Of a stretch of 64,000 bases of DNA, positions 37,585 through 46,134 are shown piece by piece. The stretch comes from Pseudomonas iranensis (GTDB lineage Bacteria > Pseudomonadota > Gammaproteobacteria > Pseudomonadales > Pseudomonadaceae). Position 1 is the first letter of the stretch; every line of letters begins with the position of its first letter. The stretch spans positions 3,472,001 through 3,536,000 of the forward strand of contig NZ_CP077092.1 of the NCBI RefSeq assembly GCF_014268585.2. The letters run 5' to 3'. The notes below the pieces were generated by a model that ran no database searches, had not been told where the DNA came from, and saw only the letters and a program-made list of their open reading frames with translations. Position numbers and translations under genes: made by a program.

Positions 37585-37602
37585 AGATTGTTAAAGAGCT
37601 CC

Positions 37603-37632
37603 TTTGGTTGGCCGCAACCAACCAAATTTTTT
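37603..37632 (+). terminator. Rho-independent terminator after oprN, first of two
   Basis: TTTGGTTGG (37603-37611) pairs with CCAACCAAA (37618-37626) around a six-base loop and is followed by TTTTTT. It lies 19 bases after the oprN stop. Confidence 0.85.
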
Positions 37633-37633
37633 G

Positions 37634-37665
37634 CCCCGCGTATCATTCGGTCGCGGGGTTTTTTT
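37634..37665 (+). terminator. Rho-independent terminator after oprN, second of two
   Basis: CCCCGCG (37634-37640) pairs with CGCGGGG (37652-37658) around an 11-base loop, followed by TTTTTTT. It directly follows the first terminator, giving a tandem stop that insulates the efflux operon. Confidence 0.85.
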
Positions 37666-37692
37666 ATGCCTTTGTGCAGCACAAGGTTTCTT

Positions 37693-37800
37693 GTTGATCG
37701 TTCCCACGCTCCGCGTGGGAATGCCTCAAGGGACGCTCCGCGTCCAGTGACGCGGAGCGTCACGGGCTGCATTCCCACGCGGAGCGTGGGAACGATCAAC
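37693..37800. repeat. Palindromic intergenic repeat, relative of 2972-3082
   Basis: It starts GTTGATCGTTCCCACGC and ends with the exact inverse GCGTGGGAACGATCAAC. The centre has a further palindrome, GGGACGCTCCGCGTC...GACGCGGAGCGTCACGG-like. It lies between the oprN terminators and the 3' end of the HlyD gene, in a convergent gap. Sequence and size match the copy between the two autotransporter proteases. Confidence 0.85.
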
Positions 37801-37817
37801 ACAGCTCCTACCGGGGA

Positions 37818-38762
37818 TCAGGGTTCCAGGACGGTGACGGTGGCGGTGGTACCGGCGCGCAGGCGATGCTTGCCGGCAAAGTCACCATCAATGCCAATGC
37901 GCACCGGCACCCGTTGCGCCAGTTTCACCCAGGTGTAACTCGGGTTGATGTTTGCCAGCAGACGACTGCCCGGCGCGTTTTCGCGGTCAGCGATGGCAAA
38001 GGCGATGCTTTCTACCGTGCCGCCGAAACGCTCACCGCTCATCAATTGAATGCGTACCCGATCACCCTCCTCGATTCGCGGCAACTTGGTTTCCTCGAAG
38101 TAACCGCTGACATAAAAGGAATCGCTGTCGACCAGCGCCAGCAGTGCCCCGCCCGCCTGTGCGTAATCACCTTGGCGGGTCAGCAGGTTGGTGACATAGC
38201 CGCTCACTGGCGATTCAACGCGGGTGCGCTGCAAGTCCAGTTCGGCTTGGGTCAGCGCGGCAATTGCCAGTTGCACATTGGCTTCGGCCAGCCCGAGGTT
38301 GGCCTGATTGCGCAATAGATCCGCCTGGGCAACCGCTACGTCGGTACTGGCCTTCTCCCATTCTTCACCAGAAATCGCGAAGCCCTGCTTCAGCGTACGG
38401 CGGCGGCGCTCCTCGCTCTGACGTTGTTTGAGCAACGCCTCACTGGCGACGATTGCCGCTTGCGATTGCCCCAGCGACGCCTTGGACACTTCCACCGAAC
38501 GCCGGGCATGCTCGACCGCCAGTTGATAGCGCGCCGGATCGATCTCCAGCAACAATTGGCCCTTGTCGACATGCTGGTTGTCCTGCACCGCCAGTTTGAC
38601 GATACCCCCCGAGACATCCGCCGACAGCGTCACCACATCTGCCCTCACCCGGGCATCCCGCGTCCACGGCGCCCGGGTGTAATACTCCCAGGCGAACCAG
38701 CCGAGGACGATCGCCAGGATCACCACTGCCACGGTCATCATTCGTGCAACTAGTGCTTTCAA
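37818..38762 (-). CDS. HlyD/EmrA-family efflux adaptor (AaeA-like)
   Basis: This is a periplasmic adaptor of 314 residues anchored by one N-terminal helix (MTVAVVILAIVLGWFAWEYY). The lipoyl half-motifs are VSGGIVKLAVQDNQHVDKGQLLLEIDPARY and VESPVSGYVTNLLTRQGDYAQ. The start is a TTG at 38760-38762 with GGGAG about ten bases upstream; the ATG pair at 38738-38741 has no ribosome site. It is last in a FUSC-DUF1656-HlyD unit, four bases after DUF1656. In E. coli AaeAB exports hydroxybenzoic acids, so an aromatic-acid substrate is plausible. Confidence 0.88.
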   Translation of the reverse strand: MKALVARMMTVAVVILAIVLGWFAWEYYTRAPWTRDARVRADVVTLSADVSGGIVKLAVQDNQHVDKGQLLLEIDPARYQLAVEHARRSVEVSKASLGQSQAAIVASEALLKQRQSEERRRRTLKQGFAISGEEWEKASTDVAVAQADLLRNQANLGLAEANVQLAIAALTQAELDLQRTRVESPVSGYVTNLLTRQGDYAQAGGALLALVDSDSFYVSGYFEETKLPRIEEGDRVRIQLMSGERFGGTVESIAFAIADRENAPGSRLLANINPSYTWVKLAQRVPVRIGIDGDFAGKHRLRAGTTATVTVLEP

Positions 38763-38766
38763 GACA

Positions 38767-38967
38767 TCAGGCTCCCATCAACAGAATCAGCGTGGCGCAG
38801 ACACAGGCATACAGCGCGCCTTCGAACAGTGCTTCATGCCACACCAGGCGCAGCACGCCGAGGCGCCGCAGACACCAGTCCAGCAACATGAAAATCGGAA
38901 TCGCCAGTAACAGTGCCTGGGCAATCGGCGGCAGATAAACGCCGCCAATTTCGAAATCAATGGGCAA
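38767..38967 (-). CDS. DUF1656 small membrane protein
   Basis: This inner-membrane protein of 66 residues has two hydrophobic helices (IAQALLLAIPIFMLLDWCL and ALYACVCATLILLMGA). The conserved start is PIDFEIGGVYLPP. The only start that fits the family is the TTG at 38965-38967, which has GGAG nine bases upstream and overlaps the end of the FUSC gene by 11 bases. Families of this type (AaeX-like) accompany AaeAB exporters, with unknown role. The TTG start means an ATG-only search would mis-call it. Confidence 0.8.
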   Translation of the reverse strand: MPIDFEIGGVYLPPIAQALLLAIPIFMLLDWCLRRLGVLRLVWHEALFEGALYACVCATLILLMGA

Positions 38968-41092
38968 GTTGCGGTTCTCCTTCCAGGCCTTGAGGTTGCA
39001 AATAATCGCCGTGCCGCTCGAGGAACGACACGACAATCAGCAGCGCCACACGCATACGAAACACCGACCATAGATGTTCATGACTGGCGGCGTGCAGCTC
39101 GTCCAGCTCATCTCCGAGTTGGTGCAACGTGGCCAGCAGCGCCGCAAGCTGGACATCGTCGCGACCGGCAACCAAACGACCAGTCTTGCGCAACGCCGAC
39201 GCCAGGCGTTGGCCGAACGCATCGGTAAGTAGTGCGTTGTTCTGCGCCTGCTGCCGCAGCTGATGCATGGCCACGCCCAAGGCCACGCATGCCAGGCTGA
39301 TTTCATACAAGCGCTGCATGGCACGATCGTTCGCCGCTGGCAGCAGGCCGAGCATGCTGGTCAGGCGATCGGTCATCCGACTCTCGAAAGCGAATTGTTG
39401 TTCATCGGTCGCCGGCATTTTGCTCAGTTGGTACACCTGCTCCCGCGCTTCGCCGTACAGGCGGCGGATGCGCAAGGCCGGGCGGAACGGGAAGATCAGC
39501 GCATAAACGATCAGGGCCAGCATCGCTGCGCTGACGTAGGCGCCGGCGAATTCGAACCATTGAATCGCCGTGTTCTGGCCAGTGCCGGTATTTTGCGGTC
39601 CGAGCATGAGAAAACTGGACAGGCCAAGACCCATGCCGATACCGGCGGTGGCCGGACTGGAAATGCCCACGGCAATGGCATACAGCAGCGGCGCCAGCAG
39701 CAACGCGAGCAGCTCGAAATCGCTGATCGCCGGCACCAGCATGAATTGATAGAACGCCGATACCAGCAGTGCCAGGCCCAGGCCGCGCGCATAGCTTTGC
39801 GCAGCCATCAGCGGACGCGGAAAAGTCGCCATCAACGAACAGAGAATCCCCACCAGAATCATCCCGCCGCGCGCGCCATCCCACGCCGTTTCGATCCAGA
39901 TCAACCCGCTGACCAACAGCGCGGTAAAGGCACGGATCGCATTCATCGAGGCCAGGGTGAAATCCAGATGCAACGGACTGCTCTGGCCGCGATAGAGACA
40001 ACTGGCCGGGCGCCCTTCCTGAATCGCGTCGCTGAGTTCGAGGATCTGCTCAAGTTGCTGCAACAGGCGCGCCTGCTCCCACCGCAGCGCCCATGCCAAT
40101 GAACGCAGGGTCGCGCTCATGTTCTCGGTCTGCTGCTCGGCCTTGTACGCCAATGCTTCGAACTGTTGCTGCAAGGTGACGAAACGCTGCCGATCGGCGC
40201 CAGACAGCGCGCGGCCCTGTTGCGCCAGCTGCTCAAGCAACGCCAGTTCCTCGGCACGCAACTGCTGGACCTCCAGCGGCAGATCGCCCTCCCAGCGCTC
40301 GATGAGCAATTCACGCTGATGACGCAGCGCGGTGAGTCGCGAGGTCAGCAGCATCAGTTGATTGCCGAGCAGCAATACCAGGTTGTCGGCACTGCGCAAA
40401 CGTGGGGCATCGAAATACAAATGACGTCGCAAACCTTCCAGTGCGCTGATCTCACCGAGCAGCTGCATCTGCCGACGCTGGAAATCGGCTTCGCTTTCTT
40501 CCGTGCGAAGCACTTCGGCGGCGTGGCTGGCGGTCAGTTTGATCACCTGATCGATTTTGGCGAAATAACCTTTGGCCACTGCTTCAGGCCGGGCTGTGAG
40601 CAGGCTCACCACGCAAACGCAGGCAACGGCCAGCAGGGTTTCGGTGACGCGGGTGACCGCTAGCAAAAACGTGCCTTCCTGATCCGGGATTGCCAGCAAG
40701 GCCACCACCACTGCGGTGTAGCCACTGAGCACGAACGCCTGGGAACTGGTGTAGCGCAGCAAGGTGCCGCCCGCCGTGCACAGCGCCAGCCACAACGCCA
40801 ATGTCGTGATGAACGGAAGCGGCGCCTGAGGGAAAATCGCCATGATCAGCACCGCCACCGCCGCACCCACGGTGGTGCCGATCACCTGGCCGAAACTGCG
40901 CGCCAGTGCCATCCCTGCCAGTGGCTGGCTGACGATCACCACGGCCATGATTGACCACTTCGGCTGTTCGAGATCGAAGATGAACGCCAGATAAAGGGTC
41001 AACAGCCCGGCGGCGATGGTCCGCAGGGCAAACAGCAGAACAGCCTGACCGGGATGGATCAAAGCCTTGAAATAGGTGTACAGCGCAGACAT
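38957..41092 (-). CDS. FUSC/AaeB-family aromatic acid exporter
   Basis: This is a 711-residue inner-membrane protein with two blocks of about five to six helices (start PGQAVLLFALRTIAAGLLTLYLAF and the block near ALLVSGLIWIETAWDGARGGMILVG), each followed by a large cytoplasmic region. It matches the AaeB p-hydroxybenzoate efflux family. The ATG at 41090-41092 is chosen; a TTG-initiated extension to 41191 is unlikely. It is first in the three-gene efflux unit and probably translationally coupled to DUF1656. Confidence 0.9.
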   Translation of the reverse strand: MSALYTYFKALIHPGQAVLLFALRTIAAGLLTLYLAFIFDLEQPKWSIMAVVIVSQPLAGMALARSFGQVIGTTVGAAVAVLIMAIFPQAPLPFITTLALWLALCTAGGTLLRYTSSQAFVLSGYTAVVVALLAIPDQEGTFLLAVTRVTETLLAVACVCVVSLLTARPEAVAKGYFAKIDQVIKLTASHAAEVLRTEESEADFQRRQMQLLGEISALEGLRRHLYFDAPRLRSADNLVLLLGNQLMLLTSRLTALRHQRELLIERWEGDLPLEVQQLRAEELALLEQLAQQGRALSGADRQRFVTLQQQFEALAYKAEQQTENMSATLRSLAWALRWEQARLLQQLEQILELSDAIQEGRPASCLYRGQSSPLHLDFTLASMNAIRAFTALLVSGLIWIETAWDGARGGMILVGILCSLMATFPRPLMAAQSYARGLGLALLVSAFYQFMLVPAISDFELLALLLAPLLYAIAVGISSPATAGIGMGLGLSSFLMLGPQNTGTGQNTAIQWFEFAGAYVSAAMLALIVYALIFPFRPALRIRRLYGEAREQVYQLSKMPATDEQQFAFESRMTDRLTSMLGLLPAANDRAMQRLYEISLACVALGVAMHQLRQQAQNNALLTDAFGQRLASALRKTGRLVAGRDDVQLAALLATLHQLGDELDELHAASHEHLWSVFRMRVALLIVVSFLERHGDYLQPQGLEGEPQLAH

Positions 41093-41262
41093 GGGCACTC
41101 TCTTTAAAACGACTTCTGCAAGCGTAGACATTGCAGCAAAAGCCTGACGGATTTCACAGTCGACACGTGTTGTAGGACGATTCGCTGGCAACGGTTTGAC
41201 TCACGCGCCAAGCTGAACGAAGCTTGCCGCTCTGCTCAAGTTCGAAGCTTTCGGAAACCCGC

Positions 41263-42318
41263 ATGACTCAGTCCCGCCGCAACCTGCTGATCGGCCTAGG
41301 CCTAGTACTGATCCTCGGCGTCGTCTGGCTGTCCTGGCGCAGCAGCACTCCGACCATCCCCGATGCTATCAAACATGGCTACAGCGAAGCGCTGAACGCC
41401 GCGCGCACCGGTGAACCCGGTGCGGCGCGCCAGTTGTACCAGCAATTGGGCCGCCCGGACATCTCGGTCAAGCGCCGGGTCTGGCTGCATGGCGAGCTGC
41501 CCAATTACCCCAGTCCGCAGGCGTTGAAGCTGGCGGACATCGACTTGCATCACGAAGCGCCGCAAGTGCGCGTCGCAGCGATCAAAAGCATCGTCGGTCT
41601 GGTGCCCGGCGGGCAACGCAGTCTGCTGCTAGGACCGTTGCTCGATGATGAAGAGCAAACTGTCCGTTTCGCCGCGATCAATGCCCTGCTCGGCCTGGCC
41701 CCGGACGAGCTCGGCCTGTATTTCGCACCGCTACAGCAGGCCATCGACGGCTGGCAACAGACCCTGGAAAGCCAGCCGGAAAGCGCCGCCAACTATGCGC
41801 AACTGGCCCGTCTCTATATTCACAACGCCGAATACAAGCAGGCCCAACAGGCTTTGGACAACACCCTGCGTCTGGAACCGGGCAACCTGCCGGCGCTGGT
41901 CATGCAGATCGATGTGCTCGACCGCCAGGGCCAGAGCGATGCCGCTCGCCAGTTGCTCGCCCGCCAACTCAAGGCGCAGCCCGATTCGGCCTATCTGCAA
42001 CATGCCCTCGGTCTGTGGCTGCTGCACCATGGCCAGCGCGAATATGCCCTGCTCGGCCTGTCCAAAGCGGTCGAACTGGAACCGGACAACAAGGATTATC
42101 GCTACGACCTCGCCACCACCCTGCACAGCGCGGAAGAACTGGAAGCGGCGCAGAAACAACTGCAGGAAATCGTCCAGCGCCACCCCGCCGACCGCAAGGC
42201 GCGGGTGTTGCTGATCAACTACTGGAAAGAAAGCGGCCAGCTGCAGAATGTGCAGATTCTGCTGGCGCAACTGGAGCAGCTGAATCCGGACGACCCGGCC
42301 CTGCAACAAGGTCTTTGA
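41263..42318 (+). CDS. Membrane-anchored HEAT/TPR-repeat protein
   Basis: This 351-residue protein has an N-terminal transmembrane anchor (NLLIGLGLVLILGVVWLSW). A middle segment has HEAT-like repeats (VRVAAIKSIVGLVPGGQRSLLLG, VRFAAINALLGLAPDELG), and three to four TPR units follow (ANYAQLARLYIHNAEYKQAQQALDN and AYLQHALGLWLLHHGQREYALLGL). It presumably scaffolds protein complexes in the periplasm. It stands alone, 133 bp before the KaiC-type gene on the same strand. A link to that system is not shown. Confidence 0.8.
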   Translation: MTQSRRNLLIGLGLVLILGVVWLSWRSSTPTIPDAIKHGYSEALNAARTGEPGAARQLYQQLGRPDISVKRRVWLHGELPNYPSPQALKLADIDLHHEAPQVRVAAIKSIVGLVPGGQRSLLLGPLLDDEEQTVRFAAINALLGLAPDELGLYFAPLQQAIDGWQQTLESQPESAANYAQLARLYIHNAEYKQAQQALDNTLRLEPGNLPALVMQIDVLDRQGQSDAARQLLARQLKAQPDSAYLQHALGLWLLHHGQREYALLGLSKAVELEPDNKDYRYDLATTLHSAEELEAAQKQLQEIVQRHPADRKARVLLINYWKESGQLQNVQILLAQLEQLNPDDPALQQGL

Positions 42319-42451
42319 TCAAGGTACAGCGGGTGCGATCAACCACCTGTCGAAAGAAAAAGCGGAACCGTGAACATGCCCTGAGGTCAAGTTATTCAGG
42401 CGGCTCACTTAAGCCAGCCGCCGGATTACCCTAGTCATAAGAGGGCGTTTT

Positions 42452-43954
42452 TTGACTACATCAAACGAGTTGATCAGTGCAAAGGCCGCCGTCGGCATTG
42501 TAGGTCTGGATGACATCCTTGCCGGTGGCCTGTCTCGCGGCCATGTGTTTTTGCTCGAGGGGGAACCCGGAACCGGCAAAACTACCGTGGCTTTGCATTT
42601 CCTCCGCGCCGGTGCGCTGGCCGGGGAACGTTGCTTGTACATCACTCTTTCGGAAACCGAGAAAGAACTGCGTCAAGGTGCGCTCTCCCACGGCTGGGAG
42701 CTGAACGAAAACATCAAGATCTTCGAGCTTACACCGCCGGAAAGCCTGCTCAATGCCGAGCATCAGCAAAGCCTGCTGTATTCCTCGGACCTTGAACTGG
42801 GCGAGGCGACCAGGCAGATTTTCGAAGTGGTCGAACGCTTCAAGCCGACCCGCGTAGTGCTCGACAGCCTCTCGGAAATCCGCCTGCTGGCGCAGAGCTC
42901 CTTACGCTATCGTCGGCAGATTCTGGCGATCAAGCACTACTTTGTGCGCTACGACGCCACCGTTCTGCTGCTCGATGACCTGACCACCGAATCCCTCGAG
43001 AAGACCGTGCACAGTGTCGCCCACGGCGTGATTCGCCTTGAAGAGCTGACGCCAAGCTACGGCGCCGAGCGTCGTCGCGTACGAGTGGTCAAATATCGCG
43101 GGCAGAAATACCGTGGCGGTTTCCACGATTTCACCATCATGGGCGACGGCGTCCATGTTTTCCCACGCTTGGTAGCGGCGGAACATCGCGGCGACTACCC
43201 ACGTCTGCAGCTGTCCAGCGGCATCCCGCAAATGGACGCCCTGCTCGGCGGCGGCATCGAGACCGGCTCCAGCACGCTGATTCTCGGCCCGGCCGGTACC
43301 GGCAAATCGATGATTTCGATGATCTTCGCCGCCGCAGCGGTGGCCCGAGGCGAAAAAGCCGCGCTGTTCATTTTCGATGAAGAGCTGGGCCTGCTGTTCG
43401 AACGCATGCGTCATCTGGGCATCGACCTCAAAGCCTTGCAGGCCACCGGTAATCTGCTGATCGAACAAGTAGACGCGGCCGAATTGTCTCCCGGTGAGTT
43501 GTCCCACCGCGTGCGGCGTTGCGTCGATGAGCTGGGTATCAAAACCGTGGTGATCGACAGCATTAACGGCTATCAAGCGGCGATGCCGGAAGAAAATGCG
43601 CTGGTGCTGCACATGCACGAGCTGCTGCTGTACCTTAACCGCAAAGGCGCGGCGACCTTCATGACGGTCGCCCAGCACGGTCTGGTCGGCGATATGCAGG
43701 CGCCGGTCGATATCACTTACCTGGCCGACACGGTGATTCTGTTGCGCTACTTCGAAGCCCTCGGCAAAGTCCGCCGGGCGATCTCGATTATCAAAAAACG
43801 TACCGGCAACCACGAGTCGACCATCCGTGAATACCGGATTTCCTCGCGTGGCATGACCATCGGCCAACCGCTGGAATCCTTCCAGGGCGTGCTGCGTGGC
43901 GTGCCGACCTACATGGGAGCGAGCAATCCATTGCTTGAGGATGAAAGCTTGTGA
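42452..43954 (+). CDS. KaiC-family double RecA-type ATPase
   Basis: The 500-residue protein has two KaiC domains. The first has Walker A GEPGTGKTT (residues 37-45) and SETEKEL (Glu68, Glu70). The second has Walker A GPAGTGKSM (279-287) and FIFDEE (Asp309, Glu310). The start is TTG 42452 with GAGGG seven bases upstream. Aligning DTVILLRYFE with the matching stretch of Synechococcus KaiC places Thr422-Tyr423 where Ser431-Thr432 are phosphorylated. This is a KaiC2-like protein from a non-cyanobacterium. No kaiA or kaiB gene is in the window. Its stop overlaps the start of a histidine kinase (43951), so the two are made together. A stress or signalling role, not a clock, is the safer reading. Confidence 0.88.
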   Translation: MTTSNELISAKAAVGIVGLDDILAGGLSRGHVFLLEGEPGTGKTTVALHFLRAGALAGERCLYITLSETEKELRQGALSHGWELNENIKIFELTPPESLLNAEHQQSLLYSSDLELGEATRQIFEVVERFKPTRVVLDSLSEIRLLAQSSLRYRRQILAIKHYFVRYDATVLLLDDLTTESLEKTVHSVAHGVIRLEELTPSYGAERRRVRVVKYRGQKYRGGFHDFTIMGDGVHVFPRLVAAEHRGDYPRLQLSSGIPQMDALLGGGIETGSSTLILGPAGTGKSMISMIFAAAAVARGEKAALFIFDEELGLLFERMRHLGIDLKALQATGNLLIEQVDAAELSPGELSHRVRRCVDELGIKTVVIDSINGYQAAMPEENALVLHMHELLLYLNRKGAATFMTVAQHGLVGDMQAPVDITYLADTVILLRYFEALGKVRRAISIIKKRTGNHESTIREYRISSRGMTIGQPLESFQGVLRGVPTYMGASNPLLEDESL

Positions 43955-45621
43955 CGGTCAACACGCCGTTGGCCGAGCGGGTGCTGGTGCTGGCGCCCAT
44001 GGGTCGTGACAGCCAGATCGCGTTGATGATTCTCAACGAAGCCGGTTACGGCGGCATGGTGGCGCCGAATCTCGGCGCTCTGTGCACCGAACTGGAGGTC
44101 GGCGCCGGGTTGCTGCTGATTGCTGCTGAAGCGCTGCGCGGACCGGAACTGGAAGGGCTTATCGCCTACCTTGACCAGCAACCCGCGTGGTCGGACATGC
44201 CCATCGTGCTGCTGACTCATCATGGCGGCGATGAACAAGGTCCGCCGTCGCGTCTCAGCACCCTGCTCGGCAACGTGACTTTTCTCGAGCGCCCCTTCCA
44301 TCCCGCGACGCTGGTCAGTCTGGTCTCCGCCGCCCTGCGCGGGCGGCGACGACAATATGAAGCACGCGATCGGCTGATCGACCTGAGTGAAAGCGAACGA
44401 CGCCTGCAATCGACTCTGGAAACCCTCGAGCAACAGGTTGAAGAGCGCACCGCACAACTTCGCCACAACGAAGAAGCGCTGCGCCAATCGCAGAAAATGG
44501 AAGCGGTCGGCCAACTTACTGGCGGCATTGCTCACGACTTCAACAATATGCTCACCGGCATCATCGGTAGCCTGGAACTGCTGCGCCGGCGTCTGGCCCG
44601 GGGCCGCACCGAAGACCTCGACAGTCTGATCGATCTAGGCGTGACCTCCGCCAACCGCGCCGCCGGCCTGACTCACCGCTTGCTGGCGTTCTCGCGTCGG
44701 CAATCCCTCGACCCGAAAGCCGTGCAGATGAACACGCTGGTGCTGTCGATGGGCGAGCTGCTGCAACGCAGCCTCAATGAAAGCATTCATCTGGAGATGC
44801 GCCTGGACGACGACCTCTGGGTTGCCGAGGCCGATCCCAATCAACTCGAGAGCGCCCTGCTCAACCTGGTAATCAACGCCCGCGACGCGATGCCCGAGGG
44901 CGGCAAACTCGTGGTGGAAACCAGCAATCAGGTGCTGCATCGCGATTTCACTGCGGCTTACAGCAATCTGGAGCCGGGCGATTACGTGATGCTCAGCGTC
45001 ACTGACAACGGCAGCGGCATGCCGCAGAGTGTGGTCAGCCGCGCGTTCGATCCGTTTTTCACCACCAAGCCGATCGGCCAGGGCACCGGCCTCGGGCTGT
45101 CGATGATCTATGGCTTCAGCAAGCAATCACGCGGGCATGTGTCGATCGACAGTGAAGTCGATCAAGGCACCACGGTAAAACTCTACCTGCCGCGTTTCCG
45201 TGGTGAGGAAGTGGAAATTCCCGTCTCGGATTCGCAGCAGGCTCCGTATGCGATGGATGGCGAGACCGTACTCATCGTCGAAGACGATCCGGCTGTACGC
45301 GTGTTGGTCAGCGCCGTGCTCAGTGAGTTGGGTTATGCCTTCGTGGAGGCCGGTGATGCCGACGGCGCCATGCCGATTCTCAACTCGACGCAACGCATCG
45401 ACCTGCTGATCAGTGATGTTGGCCTACCGGGGATGAACGGTCGTCAACTGGCGGAGGTTGGTCGGCAATATCGGCCAGGTCTGAAAGTGTTGTTCATCAC
45501 CGGTTATGCCGAGCACGCGGCGGTGCGCGGTGGCTTCCTCGACTCGGGAATGCAGATGATCACCAAGCCCTTCACCTTTGATCTGCTCACCGCCAAGGTG
45601 CGCGAGATGATCAATAGCTGA
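43951..45621 (+). CDS. Hybrid histidine kinase with degenerate N-terminal receiver
   Basis: This is a soluble 556-residue protein starting at GTG 43951, overlapping the KaiC gene by four bases. Residues 1-125 look like a receiver fold without an acceptor Asp (LLLIAAEAL, then VLLTHHGG and FLERPFHP). A coiled coil (145-185) leads to HisKA with His195 (GGIAHDFNNM). The ATPase has the N box NLVINARD, DNGSGM and GQGTGLGL. The C-terminal receiver has acceptor Asp489 (LLISDVGLPGMNG) and KPF. Such pseudo-receivers accept no phosphate and often bind partner proteins, so it may receive input from KaiC. It lacks any membrane sensor. Confidence 0.9.
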   Translation: MTVNTPLAERVLVLAPMGRDSQIALMILNEAGYGGMVAPNLGALCTELEVGAGLLLIAAEALRGPELEGLIAYLDQQPAWSDMPIVLLTHHGGDEQGPPSRLSTLLGNVTFLERPFHPATLVSLVSAALRGRRRQYEARDRLIDLSESERRLQSTLETLEQQVEERTAQLRHNEEALRQSQKMEAVGQLTGGIAHDFNNMLTGIIGSLELLRRRLARGRTEDLDSLIDLGVTSANRAAGLTHRLLAFSRRQSLDPKAVQMNTLVLSMGELLQRSLNESIHLEMRLDDDLWVAEADPNQLESALLNLVINARDAMPEGGKLVVETSNQVLHRDFTAAYSNLEPGDYVMLSVTDNGSGMPQSVVSRAFDPFFTTKPIGQGTGLGLSMIYGFSKQSRGHVSIDSEVDQGTTVKLYLPRFRGEEVEIPVSDSQQAPYAMDGETVLIVEDDPAVRVLVSAVLSELGYAFVEAGDADGAMPILNSTQRIDLLISDVGLPGMNGRQLAEVGRQYRPGLKVLFITGYAEHAAVRGGFLDSGMQMITKPFTFDLLTAKVREMINS

Positions 45622-45623
45622 GC

Positions 45624-45710
45624 CTGTAGGAGCTGCCGAAGGCTGCGATCTTTTGACCTTGATCTATAAAAAGCAAAATCAAAAGATCGCAGCCTTCGGC
45701 AGCTCCAACA
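45624..45710. repeat. Inverted repeat filling a convergent gap
   Basis: The left arm, CTGTAGGAGCTGCCGAAGGC-TGCGATCTTTTGA, and the right arm, ending GCCTTCGGCAGCTCCAACA, are near-perfect inverses of about 31 bp. It shares its ends with 13330-13433. It occupies almost the whole 91-bp gap between two convergent genes (stops at 45621 and 45713) and so probably serves as the bidirectional transcription end. Confidence 0.8.
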
Positions 45711-45712
45711 TA

Positions 45713-46090
45713 TCAGGCCAGCAACTCCTGAATCTTTTCCTGCAACACATCCAGATCGAACGGTTTTTCCAGGATCGGTGCCTTGCTGGTGATCGGGCTG
45801 CCGGTCTCACGGATTTCCTGCGGGTAGCCGCTGATGAAAATCACTTTGAGGTCCGGTCGCAATTTCACCGCTGGCTCGGCGATCTGCACGCCGGAGATCC
45901 CGCCCGGCAGGCGGAAATCGGTAATCAGCATGTCCAGGTGAGGTTTGCTGGCGAGGATCTCGAAAGCCTGCTCGCCATTTTCCGCTTGCAACACGCGATA
46001 GCCCTGCCCTGACAGGTAATCCGTCAGGACCATCAAGATAACCGGTTCGTCTTCGACGACGAGTACTACATCTTGCGCATCTACGCTCAT
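45713..46090 (-). CDS. Single-domain response regulator (CheY-like)
   Basis: This is a stand-alone receiver of 125 residues. Acidic residues are in VVEDEP (Glu13, Asp14), acceptor Asp58 is in LITDFRLPGG, and the conserved Lys is in LEKPF. No output domain is attached. The ATG at 46088-46090 has AAGG upstream. It is last in the minus-strand signalling operon, 44 bp after the receiver-kinase gene. It probably acts as a phosphate sink or intermediate for the kinases upstream. Confidence 0.88.
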   Translation of the reverse strand: MSVDAQDVVLVVEDEPVILMVLTDYLSGQGYRVLQAENGEQAFEILASKPHLDMLITDFRLPGGISGVQIAEPAVKLRPDLKVIFISGYPQEIRETGSPITSKAPILEKPFDLDVLQEKIQELLA

Positions 46091-46134
46091 GGGAAGCCTT
46101 TGTTCGGTCAATAGCTGCTGATACGACCGTGTGG

